From Vampirovibrionales bacterium (GTDB lineage: Bacteria; Cyanobacteriota; Vampirovibrionia; Vampirovibrionales; JAJTHC01): 18,191 nucleotides of DNA. How positions within the stretch are numbered: the stretch's first letter is position 1; every line of letters starts with the position of its first letter. This document shows, one piece after another, positions 1 through 6,460 of this stretch. Position numbers and translations under genes: made by a program. The notes beneath the pieces were generated by a model. The model saw nothing but the letters and a program-made list of their open reading frames with translations. It made no database searches and was not told the DNA's origin. Where the stretch lies: NCBI GenBank assembly GCA_021299615.1, contig JAJTHC010000172.1:1-18191 (forward strand), written 5' to 3'.

Positions 1-58
1 CCACTCGCTGGGATGTTCCCGCTCATTTCGAGAAGCCCACTTTGTAGAAGCTTATAGC

Positions 59-99
59 ATTTCAAAGATTAAATAGTGTTTTAAACGTTTAATTGGTAT
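59..99. repeat. Minimal type-A repeat derivative (R4)
   Basis: Two facing arms of the type-A terminal repeat with the core deleted. The left arm (59-79, containing GATTAAATAGTGT) matches the A arm GATTAAATAGCGT. The right arm (80-99, ending TTTAATTGGTAT) is the inverted A end. It lies just beyond the 3' end of the tRNA gene. The left arm is more decayed than the right. Confidence 0.6.
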
Positions 100-135
100 T
101 ACACCTCTACGAGTGTAGGCTTCTCCAAAGGAATT

Positions 136-211
136 TGGTGGGTCTAGAGGGATTCGAACCCCCAGCCAAGAAATTATGAGTTTCCTGCTCTAACCATTGA
201 GCTATAGACCC
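136..211 (-). tRNA. tRNA with CAT anticodon, probably tRNA-Ile2 (lysidine-modified)
   Basis: The minus strand folds into a complete cloverleaf with an encoded CCA. The acceptor GGGTCTA/TAGACCC is perfectly paired. The D arm is GCTC/GAGC with the 8-nt loop AATGGTTA. The anticodon stem GGAAA/TTTCT encloses CTCATAA, so the anticodon is CAT. The T arm is GGGGG-TTCGAAT-CCCTC and the discriminator is A. CAT occurs in initiator Met, elongator Met and Ile2 tRNAs. The anticodon stem lacks the three G:C pairs of an initiator. The short D loop and the CAG-stem-CTTGG context resemble bacterial tRNA-Ile2 (ileX type), whose C34 is converted to lysidine by TilS. The tRNA call is certain; Ile2 rather than elongator Met is likely but inferred by eye. 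Confidence 0.93.
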
Positions 212-221
212 GCTTAACTTC

Positions 222-249
222 ATTATCTAACATCCAAGAAAAATGACAA
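222..249 (-). promoter_or_regulatory. Promoter of the tRNA gene
   Basis: On the minus strand, TTGTCA (249-244) and GATAAT (227-222) are separated by 16 bp. Each matches the sigma-70 consensus at 5 of 6 bases. The predicted transcription start is around 215, a few bases before the mature tRNA 5' end at 211. Repeat R1 begins at 260, just upstream of the -35 box. Confidence 0.7.
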
Positions 250-259
250 GTCTCTTTTA

Positions 260-407
260 ATACCATTTAAACGATTGAATAGCGTATAGGTGGATTCTAG
301 GAGCCTAGACTCGCAGATTTGTGAAGTGTACAAAGACGACCATAAGCACATCGAGAATCGTAGCGACAACGAAGAGACACTGTGCGGGAAATTATTTAAA
401 ATAGTAT
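260..407 (-). repeat. Full-length 148-bp repeat element R1 (mixed A/B arms, inner hairpin Y)
   Basis: Read on the minus strand, the core GTCGCTACGATT, inner hairpin Y and CTAGGCTCCTAG are intact. One end (260 side) is a type-A arm beginning ATACCATTTAAACGATTGAA. The other end (407 side) finishes ATACTATTTTAA like a type-A terminus. Internally, however, that arm reads TTTCCCGCACAGTGTCT, which is the type-B arm of R5. The two arms therefore cannot pair fully, marking the copy as a mosaic. It lies between the tRNA promoter and the end of the HAD gene, in the same orientation as R2. Confidence 0.85.
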
Positions 408-482
408 ACAAAAACTAATGCACCTGTTCCCCCACAAAGGATTCGCCCACGTTTTCAAGCAACCCCTATTTGAATCCGCCAA

Positions 483-1343
483 CTAAACAAATAATTTAGG
501 CTTACTTTCGGCTTTCAAGCTTTCTGTAACGATGAGACCTTTTAAGTAACGATCCATGGGAGTGTTTTTTCTATAATCACGAGGGAGGCTGGCATGAACA
601 ATACCCTGCTCAAGATAAGCATTTGCTTTCGTCTTGTTAGCAGGATCATTAGGATCGTGAACCACAACGGAATCTCCATCAAGATTTTTAGTAAGTTCCC
701 AAGACTTTTTATCTGTCTCTCCATCACCGACATAAGCGAGTAATTGTCCCTCTCCCAATAATTTTTGAATATACTGAGGTTTGTCATGGTCTTCAATGAC
801 ACGTTTCAACCCTATTAAATGTCCTCTCTCGTTGTAATTAAATTGATTTGCGTGAAGTGATTGGGCATGCTTAGCAATGGGGTTGCCTATAATCATTTCT
901 TCAAGACCACTGGAAATAAAGTGAAATTTGGGTACAATAAGGTTATTTTCCTTAGCAAATTTTCTAAGCCTAGGAATAAAAGTAGTTGCCCCAGGAGCCA
1001 TTGGTATTTTTTTCCCGAATTCTTGTAATTTGGCAGGACTCAATACATCGTGGAGATTTTTTTCGTTTGCAATTTTCTTAAATTGCTCCATGTATATAGT
1101 AACACTACCGGTCCCTAAAGGTATGTCACGCCAAAAATTGTTAGGTATTTCAAAGCCTAAAGCAGGCAATAAGTGTAGATCTTGCATATAAGCACGAGTC
1201 AAAGTCTTATCAACATCAAAAGCAATATGCAATCCTTCTCGCTGTTGCTTTTGAGGCAAGGCTGGCAGTTTAGGGATGTGCTGACGATGAAAAGCAGGTG
1301 TCTCAAGAGCTTGAGAACGCACCATGATTGGGGCGAGTTTCAT
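483..1343 (-). CDS. HAD-superfamily phosphatase
   Basis: This 286-aa soluble protein carries the HAD motifs in order. Motif I is D43-V-D45-K-T47 (nucleophile and acid/base Asp). Motif II is the Ser of FISSG (144-145). Motif III Lys is probably K188 in HDKPQYI. Motif IV is GDGETD with D207 and D211 for Mg2+. The spacing, with a large cap region between motifs I and II, resembles phosphoserine-phosphatase-like HAD hydrolases. The substrate cannot be deduced. There is no signal peptide, so it is probably cytoplasmic. The start is supported by AAGGAT about 7 nt upstream of the ATG. The gene is bracketed by two same-orientation repeats, R1 beyond its stop and R2 upstream of its start, so it resembles a single-gene block. 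Family call is strong; function is open. Confidence 0.88.
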   Translation of the reverse strand: MKLAPIMVRSQALETPAFHRQHIPKLPALPQKQQREGLHIAFDVDKTLTRAYMQDLHLLPALGFEIPNNFWRDIPLGTGSVTIYMEQFKKIANEKNLHDVLSPAKLQEFGKKIPMAPGATTFIPRLRKFAKENNLIVPKFHFISSGLEEMIIGNPIAKHAQSLHANQFNYNERGHLIGLKRVIEDHDKPQYIQKLLGEGQLLAYVGDGETDKKSWELTKNLDGDSVVVHDPNDPANKTKANAYLEQGIVHASLPRDYRKNTPMDRYLKGLIVTESLKAESKPKLFV

Positions 1344-1407
1344 ATAAAATATCCTTCACTTACATTGAACTAATTGTGGTTAACATTGATTGTTAAAATA
1401 GTATCTA

Positions 1408-1555
1408 ATACCATTTTAACGATTGAAAAGCGTATAGGTGGATTCTAGGAGCCTAGACTCGCAGATGGGCGAGGTGTACAAAGACGTACATAAGCACATC
1501 GAGAATCGTAGCGACAACGAAGACGCCAGACGCTATTTAATCGTTTAATTGGTAT
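1408..1555 (-). repeat. Full-length 148-bp repeat element R2 (A/A arms, inner hairpin Y)
   Basis: This is the best type-A copy. The terminal arms ATACCATTTTAACGATTGAA (left) and the inverse of ATACCAATTAAACGATTAAA (right) pair over about 26 bp down to AGCGT. Inside lie GTCGCTACGATT, CTCGATGTG, a GTAC/GTAC hairpin, CTGCGAG and CTAGGCTCCTAG, read on the minus strand. It separates the HAD gene from the Nudix gene. Confidence 0.88.
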
Positions 1556-1606
1556 AAAATATACATCAAAACTATAGCAGAAAAAGAATCTAGGTCAAGA
1601 ATAACA

Positions 1607-2086
1607 TTAAGAGGTCAAGCCCAAGTAAACATCCTTCAAAACAGGGAGCCTGCCTTCTGAAAGGGCGTCCCATTCTTGAGCAATCATCGACTGCAAGCAG
1701 TCGGGTTTTAGGCTCAATGCCTTGAACTCGGCTTCATCGACCCACGCCACATCATCGATGTTTTCGGGGTAGGGAGCCTCCCACGAGGTGGCTCCCGCTT
1801 CGTAAGTGCCTAGAAAGGTGACGTCCACCACATGACGCTTGGCATCCGCAAATTCGGAAACGGTGAGCATCCCCACGAGCGAAACCGTCATACCCACTTC
1901 TTCGTCAAGTTCACGCACGGCACAAATGGCGATGGATTCGCCTTCTTCAAGCGTTCCCCCGGGTAAGACCCAAAAGGGCTTGCTGTTTTGTCGCATCAAT
2001 AGAAGGCGTCCTTCGTGAAAGACGACGACAGCAGATCTAACTTTTAAGGTTTGGGTGTGAAAGGTATGCAACGCCAACTTGATCAT
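1607..2086 (-). CDS. Nudix hydrolase
   Basis: This 159-aa protein has a complete Nudix box at residues 44-66: G44-x5-E50-x7-R58-E59-L60-x-E62-E63-x-G65-M66. The glutamates bind the divalent metal used to hydrolyse a nucleoside diphosphate linked to another moiety. The substrate is not predictable from the sequence. There is no export signal. The start is ambiguous. At the ATG (2086) the AGGA sequence abuts the start codon almost directly, which is too close. An in-frame TTG four codons in (2077) lies 10 nt after AGGA, and in an alignment to repeat R8 it occupies exactly the place of the ATG of kdsD copy 2. The 5' end therefore may be repeat-derived. R2 lies downstream and R3 upstream. Confidence 0.9.
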   Translation of the reverse strand: MIKLALHTFHTQTLKVRSAVVVFHEGRLLLMRQNSKPFWVLPGGTLEEGESIAICAVRELDEEVGMTVSLVGMLTVSEFADAKRHVVDVTFLGTYEAGATSWEAPYPENIDDVAWVDEAEFKALSLKPDCLQSMIAQEWDALSEGRLPVLKDVYLGLTS

Positions 2087-2106
2087 TTCCTGTATAGGGA
2101 CACTTA

Positions 2107-2153
2107 ATACTATTCAAACGAGACAACACGACATTTAATCGTTTAAATGGTAT
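2107..2153. repeat. Minimal type-A repeat derivative (R3)
   Basis: ATACTATTCAAACGA at the left and TTTAATCGTTTAAATGGTAT at the right are inverted type-A ends with the ~100-bp core missing. Both sides are flanked by TA, giving TTA/TAA symmetry. The right terminus coincides with the stop codon of the SPOR gene. Confidence 0.65.
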
Positions 2154-2818
2154 TAAAACGTTTCGAGACTAGCCCCTGTAGCAGTGGCAACACTTTTAGC
2201 GGTGGCCTCGTCATTATAAATACCCAACTGCACTTCAAAACCAGAATTACTTTGTTTAACAATCGAACTATAGCCTTGAGTCTTTAAGCGTTCTTGGGTT
2301 GCTTCGGCATCGCCACGACTAAAAAATCCACCAAGGTAAACTCTAAACTTTTGAGCGACAGAAACCGCCTTAGGGGTTGCTTCTGGGCTTGCGTTTAAGG
2401 CTTCAGTTTCCTTATTTCGCACACTTTCGGCACTGGGTGGCGTAGGTGGCAAGGTAGATTTAGTGGTGGCTTTGGCTTTAGATGAATCAATACCGACAAA
2501 AGGTTCTTTTTTCTTTTGGTTGATTTCTCGTGAATTGTTTCTCAAGCGTCCAGCTTCATCAGGCACGTTTAAACGCAAACGATCCTTTAGTTCTTGAGGA
2601 TCTACCCCTTCTTCTGCAGGCGAAGTAACTTCGGTGTTTTGCATGTTAATGCCAGTTTCAAGGGTGGGGGCTTCATTGAGGTCCTTGGTTTTGACATTGA
2701 AATCTAGGTTTTTAAAGAAAAAACTAAAAAGTAATAAAAGCACTAATAAAGAAATGCTCAAGGCAGAAAAGAACAAGACCCAAATATTGCGAGACCCTAA
2801 GGTTTTTGACAGAGACAT
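2153..2818 (-). CDS. SPOR-domain membrane protein
   Basis: An inner-membrane protein with one transmembrane helix near the N-terminus (about residues 18-40 counted from the upstream ATG at 2833). A polar, Pro/Ser/Lys-rich linker follows, then a C-terminal SPOR domain (about 162-222, from FRVYLGGF to the Ala/Thr-rich end). SPOR domains bind glycan strands lacking stem peptides and usually direct proteins to septal peptidoglycan. The start at 2818 is preferred because AAAGGA lies 6 nt upstream; the longer form starting at 2833 has no such site. The stop TAA forms at the junction with repeat R3. It lies downstream of the phosphatase gene on the same strand, about 95 bp away. Confidence 0.82.
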   Translation of the reverse strand: MSLSKTLGSRNIWVLFFSALSISLLVLLLLFSFFFKNLDFNVKTKDLNEAPTLETGINMQNTEVTSPAEEGVDPQELKDRLRLNVPDEAGRLRNNSREINQKKKEPFVGIDSSKAKATTKSTLPPTPPSAESVRNKETEALNASPEATPKAVSVAQKFRVYLGGFFSRGDAEATQERLKTQGYSSIVKQSNSGFEVQLGIYNDEATAKSVATATGASLETF

Positions 2819-2913
2819 AAGCATTCCTTTCATTAAAGGGGGATTCTGATACGAAAATTAGTATATCACAAGCTAATAAAAGCGAAAAGCCTTTAATTAA
2901 AGCAGATGACGCT

Positions 2914-4038
2914 TTATTTTTTAATCATGACTTCATCTAAGACTTGGTTTGCCGTGCCTCGCACTTTGATGTTAAGGGACTTTGCCGTCAAGGCTAAATC
3001 TAAGTAATGATAGTGGGTTTTGTCGTAAAACAGCGTCGTGGGGAAAAATGGTTCGGTGCATTTTTGACTGGTAACATAACCTTTGGCGGTTTTCACCTTA
3101 ATGGGTTGCGTGTCTTCAGGCTTGCAATGGGCTTTGGGGAAGGTGCGTTTGTCTCTCAAATACGCACCGCCTCCACCAGAAACGATTTGTAAATAAGGCA
3201 AGCCTTTGGCTTGCGTGCTGGCGGTCGCAAAACGCTCGTAGTTGTGGTCATGCCCTGCCAAATACGCAACCACCTTGTATTTAAGCAAGATCGGTTCCAG
3301 CTTGCCTCGCAAGACTTTTAGATCATTGTCCTGCCCATGAGACCCTGTCGAATACAGCGGATGATGCCCATACACGATCTTCCACGGTGTTTTGCTGTCC
3401 TTCAACGCTGTTTCAAGCCAAAGCTCTTGCGTTTTAGTAAAAGTATTCGTGTTAATGGCGAAAAAATCTACCACAGGAGAAATCGCCACTTTGTAGTAGG
3501 TTTTTTGAGGAATATGCAAGGTATCCACGACATCTTGCCCGTGATTCGTGATCACATCGTGGTTGCCAAGGCTAAAGTAAAACGGCACACCCAAGTCACC
3601 GAGTCCTTTGTACATGGTTTTCACCAAACGGTCACCGTGTTTTTTCGCATCACCCACAGGGTAGATGATGTCTCCCAAGTGTAGCACGCCTTTGACACAG
3701 GCTTGAGTAGGATAACATCCTTTATTTTTGGCAGTATGATGATAGCTTTTCGCCTGTACCAGCATGGCAGCGGCGACGGCTTTTTGGTTTTCAGAACCTG
3801 AACCTGTATCACCCACCGCAAAAAAGCGAACAGGGGCAGGACTCGCACTTATAAAGGCAGGGGTAACGGTGTTAACAGGTGGGGTTGCATTATAAAAGGG
3901 TTTCACCGTGGTTTGCACGATGCTTTTAGACGGCGTCGTTCTTTGAGCGTATGTGGCATCAGACGCTTGAAGCAAAGGCGTCGACGAGATGAGGAGGCAT
4001 GCTAGTACTAGAAAAGAAAAAAGGCGTTGAAGTATCAT
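2914..4038 (-). CDS. Exported purple-acid-phosphatase-like metallophosphoesterase
   Basis: A 374-aa protein with an N-terminal signal sequence (hydrophobic 6-22; Cys14 in VLAC could be a weak lipobox). A calcineurin-like phosphoesterase domain covers about 70-340. Metal-ligand motifs are visible: D77 in GDTG, D123 and Y126 in GDIIY, N159-H160-D161 in GNHD, H225 in GHHP, and H263/H265 in GHDH. The GDxxY tyrosine is the hallmark of purple acid phosphatases, whose Fe(III) is bound by Tyr; length and order resemble single-domain tartrate-resistant types. Cysteines at 108/114 and two near residues 307-328 could form disulfides, consistent with export. AAGGA lies about 8 nt before the ATG. It probably releases phosphate from organic phosphoesters outside the cytoplasm; the substrate is unknown. 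It follows dapL but is separated from it by a terminator. Confidence 0.87.
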   Translation of the reverse strand: MILQRLFSFLVLACLLISSTPLLQASDATYAQRTTPSKSIVQTTVKPFYNATPPVNTVTPAFISASPAPVRFFAVGDTGSGSENQKAVAAAMLVQAKSYHHTAKNKGCYPTQACVKGVLHLGDIIYPVGDAKKHGDRLVKTMYKGLGDLGVPFYFSLGNHDVITNHGQDVVDTLHIPQKTYYKVAISPVVDFFAINTNTFTKTQELWLETALKDSKTPWKIVYGHHPLYSTGSHGQDNDLKVLRGKLEPILLKYKVVAYLAGHDHNYERFATASTQAKGLPYLQIVSGGGGAYLRDKRTFPKAHCKPEDTQPIKVKTAKGYVTSQKCTEPFFPTTLFYDKTHYHYLDLALTAKSLNIKVRGTANQVLDEVMIKK

Positions 4039-4073
4039 GGTTCATCCTTGTGAAAATTAAAAGATCCCATTAA

Positions 4074-4104
4074 AGAGAAAACAAGGGGATGCGTTTGCAT
4101 CCCC
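4074..4104 (-). terminator. Rho-independent terminator after dapL
   Basis: On the minus strand, GGGGATGC-AAAC-GCATCCCC is an 8-bp perfect GC-rich stem with a 4-nt loop, followed by TTGTTTTCT. It lies 10 bp after the dapL stop codon. Confidence 0.8.
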
Positions 4105-4113
4105 TGTAATAGC

Positions 4114-5319
4114 TTATAAAGAACAGGCGTTGGAACTTGTCTTCATATCAAAGCGAATGCCTGCATCTTTCATGCGTTGCAAGGCTTCAGTCAAGCGAGC
4201 TTCAGGCACGGTTAAGGCGACTCTAAAGTATCCTTCACCCACGGCACCGTAACCCGTTCCCGGTGGCACGACGATACCCGCATTTTCAAGCAAGTAACTT
4301 ACAAACTCGACGCTTGTAAAGCCTGTGGGTACTGGCAACCACAAGTAGAAGGTGGCTTCAGGCATGGGCAGTTGCCAGCCCAATTCACGCAAGCCTTCGA
4401 CAAATAAGCGACGACGGTTGCCGTAAATCGCATTCAAGCCACTGGTCAGGGCTTCGCTATGGTTGAGTCCCACGGCGGCGGCTTTTTGGACGGCTTTAAA
4501 AACGCCACTGTCTGTATTGTTTTTGAGTGTGCCTAGGGCTTGAACGGCTGCGGTGTTGCCTGTGGCAAAACCGACACGCCAGCCTGTCATGTTATACATT
4601 TTAGACAATGAAAAGAACTCAATACAAACGTCTTCCGCCCCTTCGTAAGCCAAGAAGGACGGGGCTTTGTAGCCGTCGTACGTCATTTCGCTATAGGCGT
4701 TGTCATGACATAATAAAATGTCATATTTTTTACAAAACGCAATGACTTCCTTGATTTTTTCTTCTGAAATAATTGCCCCTGTGGGATTGTTCGGGTAGTT
4801 CAACCACAATAATTTCGCACGTTTGGCAATATCTTCAGGAATCGCCGACAAATCAGGCACCATGTTATTTTCAGGCAATAACGGCATCGTGTAAGGCGTT
4901 CCACCACATAATAACGTATAGTTTTCGTACACGGGGTAACCAGGGCTTGGGCAAAGCACCACATCCTGCTCGCCTTCAACGTAGGTCAAAATCATGTGAG
5001 CAATGCCTTCTTTCGATCCAATCAAGGAAAGCACTTGCGTTTCAGCATCGACGGTGACGCCAAAGCGGATGTTCATCCAGTTGGCGGCGGCTTGACGGAA
5101 CTCTTGCGTACCGTGATAAGGGGGGTAGTTGTGGGTATCGGCATCCGCAACGGCCGCTTGCATGGCGGTGACGATCGGCTCAGGCGTAGGGAGATCAGGG
5201 TCACCAATGCCTAGGCTGATAATATCGATACCTTGGGCTTTCTTTTCGGCAATTTTACGATCGATTTCCGCAAACAAGTACGGAGGCAATTTCTTAAACT
5301 TGGAAGAGGGAGCTGGCAT
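4114..5319 (-). CDS. dapL: LL-diaminopimelate aminotransferase
   Basis: A 401-aa fold-type I PLP aminotransferase. DapL converts tetrahydrodipicolinate and glutamate directly to LL-diaminopimelate, a shortcut to lysine and peptidoglycan precursors. Diagnostic segments are GIGDPDLPTP (37-46), NYPNNPTG (174-181), the D206/Y209 cofactor pair, and SLSKMYNMTGWRVGF (237-251) with the Schiff-base lysine K240 and R248. The SLSKxxNMTGWR signature and N-terminal motif are typical of LL-DAP aminotransferases of bacterial DapL type rather than aspartate aminotransferases. AAGGA lies 8 nt before the ATG. A promoter is visible upstream and a terminator downstream, so it is probably monocistronic. DapL occurs in plants, cyanobacteria, chlamydiae and some other phyla, so it gives weak taxonomic information. 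Confidence 0.93.
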   Translation of the reverse strand: MPAPSSKFKKLPPYLFAEIDRKIAEKKAQGIDIISLGIGDPDLPTPEPIVTAMQAAVADADTHNYPPYHGTQEFRQAAANWMNIRFGVTVDAETQVLSLIGSKEGIAHMILTYVEGEQDVVLCPSPGYPVYENYTLLCGGTPYTMPLLPENNMVPDLSAIPEDIAKRAKLLWLNYPNNPTGAIISEEKIKEVIAFCKKYDILLCHDNAYSEMTYDGYKAPSFLAYEGAEDVCIEFFSLSKMYNMTGWRVGFATGNTAAVQALGTLKNNTDSGVFKAVQKAAAVGLNHSEALTSGLNAIYGNRRRLFVEGLRELGWQLPMPEATFYLWLPVPTGFTSVEFVSYLLENAGIVVPPGTGYGAVGEGYFRVALTVPEARLTEALQRMKDAGIRFDMKTSSNACSL

Positions 5320-5356
5320 GAACTTATCCTTTATATCTACAAATGAAACTCATTTA

Positions 5357-5385
5357 ATTGTAAGTTAAGGAGACAAAACCTGCAA
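5357..5385 (-). promoter_or_regulatory. dapL: Likely dapL promoter
   Basis: On the minus strand, TTGCAG (5385-5380) and TACAAT (5362-5357) are spaced by 17 bp. The -10 box matches 5 of 6 consensus positions; the -35 box matches only TTG. The start would be near 5350, leaving a leader of about 30 nt before the ATG. Confidence 0.5.
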
Positions 5386-6118
5386 GCTTATTTTCAATTA
5401 TTTTGGACTTCTCGCTTCTTTCTTGAGCTGGTGCTTGGGGGGGGGCTGCTTTCTAGTTTTGGCTAGCTTCGTTTAACGCTGGTGCTTGGAGACTTTTGCG
5501 TCGCCAAAAGCCTCCAAACCTCCAAAGGCGATTCAAGGAGGGGGTCTTGTCTCTGAAATGGGGGCAAGCAGGGGTACACGAAGGAGATTTCAAACGAAAG
5601 AGGTTGATTTTTCTCTATTTTCTGTTGTGATTGGTATTTTTCAGAAAAACAAACACTCTGCCCCAATTCGCAGAGCTTTCTATAGAAATACTTTTAATAA
5701 ATTGTTAAGTATTGTAACGCTATAGCAAGAATCCTAAATATAAAAACTTTATTAAAGTGAAGGAACTCCAAACCCCGAGCTTCTTCAAACCCCACCCACC
5801 CCAAGTATTTCCTTCTCCTTAAATTATCACCCTTCGCACAACTCCAACCCTATACACGAACCTATCGTCCCTTCTTGTTCATTTTTAAAGTTCAGAAAAC
5901 CCCAAGATTTTATGTAAACTTCCGCTTTTATGACGCCACTTATTCGGTTGTTTACATGGAACAGTACCCAAAGAACAAAGGTACTCTTCATTCATCTAAG
6001 TTGACCCAAACCCTTTACACGACTTAACACCTTTCTTGAAGCACGCCTGCTTCGCCCACTCCCTTCCCACCCCGCATTTTTCAGATTTTATCTCCCTCTC
6101 CTCTATATGCCTATGTCC
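5386..6118. other. Long spacer without a convincing gene
   Basis: About 730 bp with only short, low-quality ORFs on either strand. It holds a duplicated 12-mer GCTGGTGCTTGG (5427 and 5478), a G9-type run near 5437-5445, and a hairpin GGAGACTTTTG/CAAAAGCCTCC (5488-5515). An imperfect palindrome TGTAAACTTCCG/CGGTTGTTTACA (5913-5956) and a short hairpin AGTACC/GGTACT (5963-5985) follow. From about 5760 the plus strand is strikingly pyrimidine-rich and G-poor. It could be decayed coding sequence or a non-coding RNA ending at the terminator at 6120; neither is demonstrated. Confidence 0.5.
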
Positions 6119-6119
6119 C

Positions 6120-6153
6120 CCTGTAATGAGCTTTCATTACAGGCTTTTTATTG
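6120..6153 (+). terminator. Orphan intrinsic terminator
   Basis: CCTGTAATGA-GCTT-TCATTACAGG is a perfect 10-bp stem (6120-6129 with 6134-6143) followed by CTTTTTATT. It points in the plus direction, but no plus-strand gene precedes it within the window. The minus-strand tail is much weaker. Confidence 0.65.
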
Positions 6154-6185
6154 TATAGTTTTTTTTAACACACTATACCATGCGT

Positions 6186-6335
6186 TATAGCCAAGTTTAG
6201 AGTTTCCCGCACAGTGTCTATACTTTGTCGCTACGATTATTTTGTTCAGTCATGTAGGTCTATCTACACTCTTTCACAAAATAATCTAGGCTCCTCGTCT
6301 AGCCTACTGAACAGAAGACTCTAAACTTGGCTATA
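6186..6335 (+). repeat. Full-length 150-bp repeat element R5 (B/B arms, inner hairpin X)
   Basis: The terminal 18 bp TATAGCCAAGTTTAGAGT are repeated exactly in inverse orientation at the right end. Further in, the arms diverge (CCCGCACAG on the left, CTTCTGTTCAG on the right). The core GTCGCTACGATT and CTAGGCTCCT encloses an 11-bp perfect stem GATTATTTTGT/ACAAAATAATC. It lies 125 bp upstream of the subtilisin-like gene, with the promoter region of that gene between them. Confidence 0.9.
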
Positions 6336-6460
6336 TCGTTATTGTAATGCAAATATAGGAAGATCTGTAAACATTTGTGGCAGGTCTATCAAAACAGGCT
6401 CTTTAAAATTGTTTATATAAATATATCGTATTTATTTAAATAACTTTAAGGTAACACATT

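Noticed and set aside
136..211. Initiator tRNA-fMet
   Set aside because: The anticodon stem GGAAA/TTTCT lacks the three consecutive G:C pairs of initiators, and the acceptor end is fully paired rather than having the 1:72 mismatch.
4056..4084. A promoter between the dapL terminator and the phosphatase gene (TTGTTT, 17 bp, TTTAAT)
   Set aside because: The predicted transcript start would fall within the Shine-Dalgarno sequence and the -35 overlaps the terminator tail, so it is not convincing.
5463..5725. Overlapping ORFs of 67 and 79 codons on opposite strands in the long spacer
   Set aside because: They are short, overlap each other on opposite strands, have no ribosome-binding site and no recognisable features. 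They appear to exist because the hairpin-rich spacer lacks stops.
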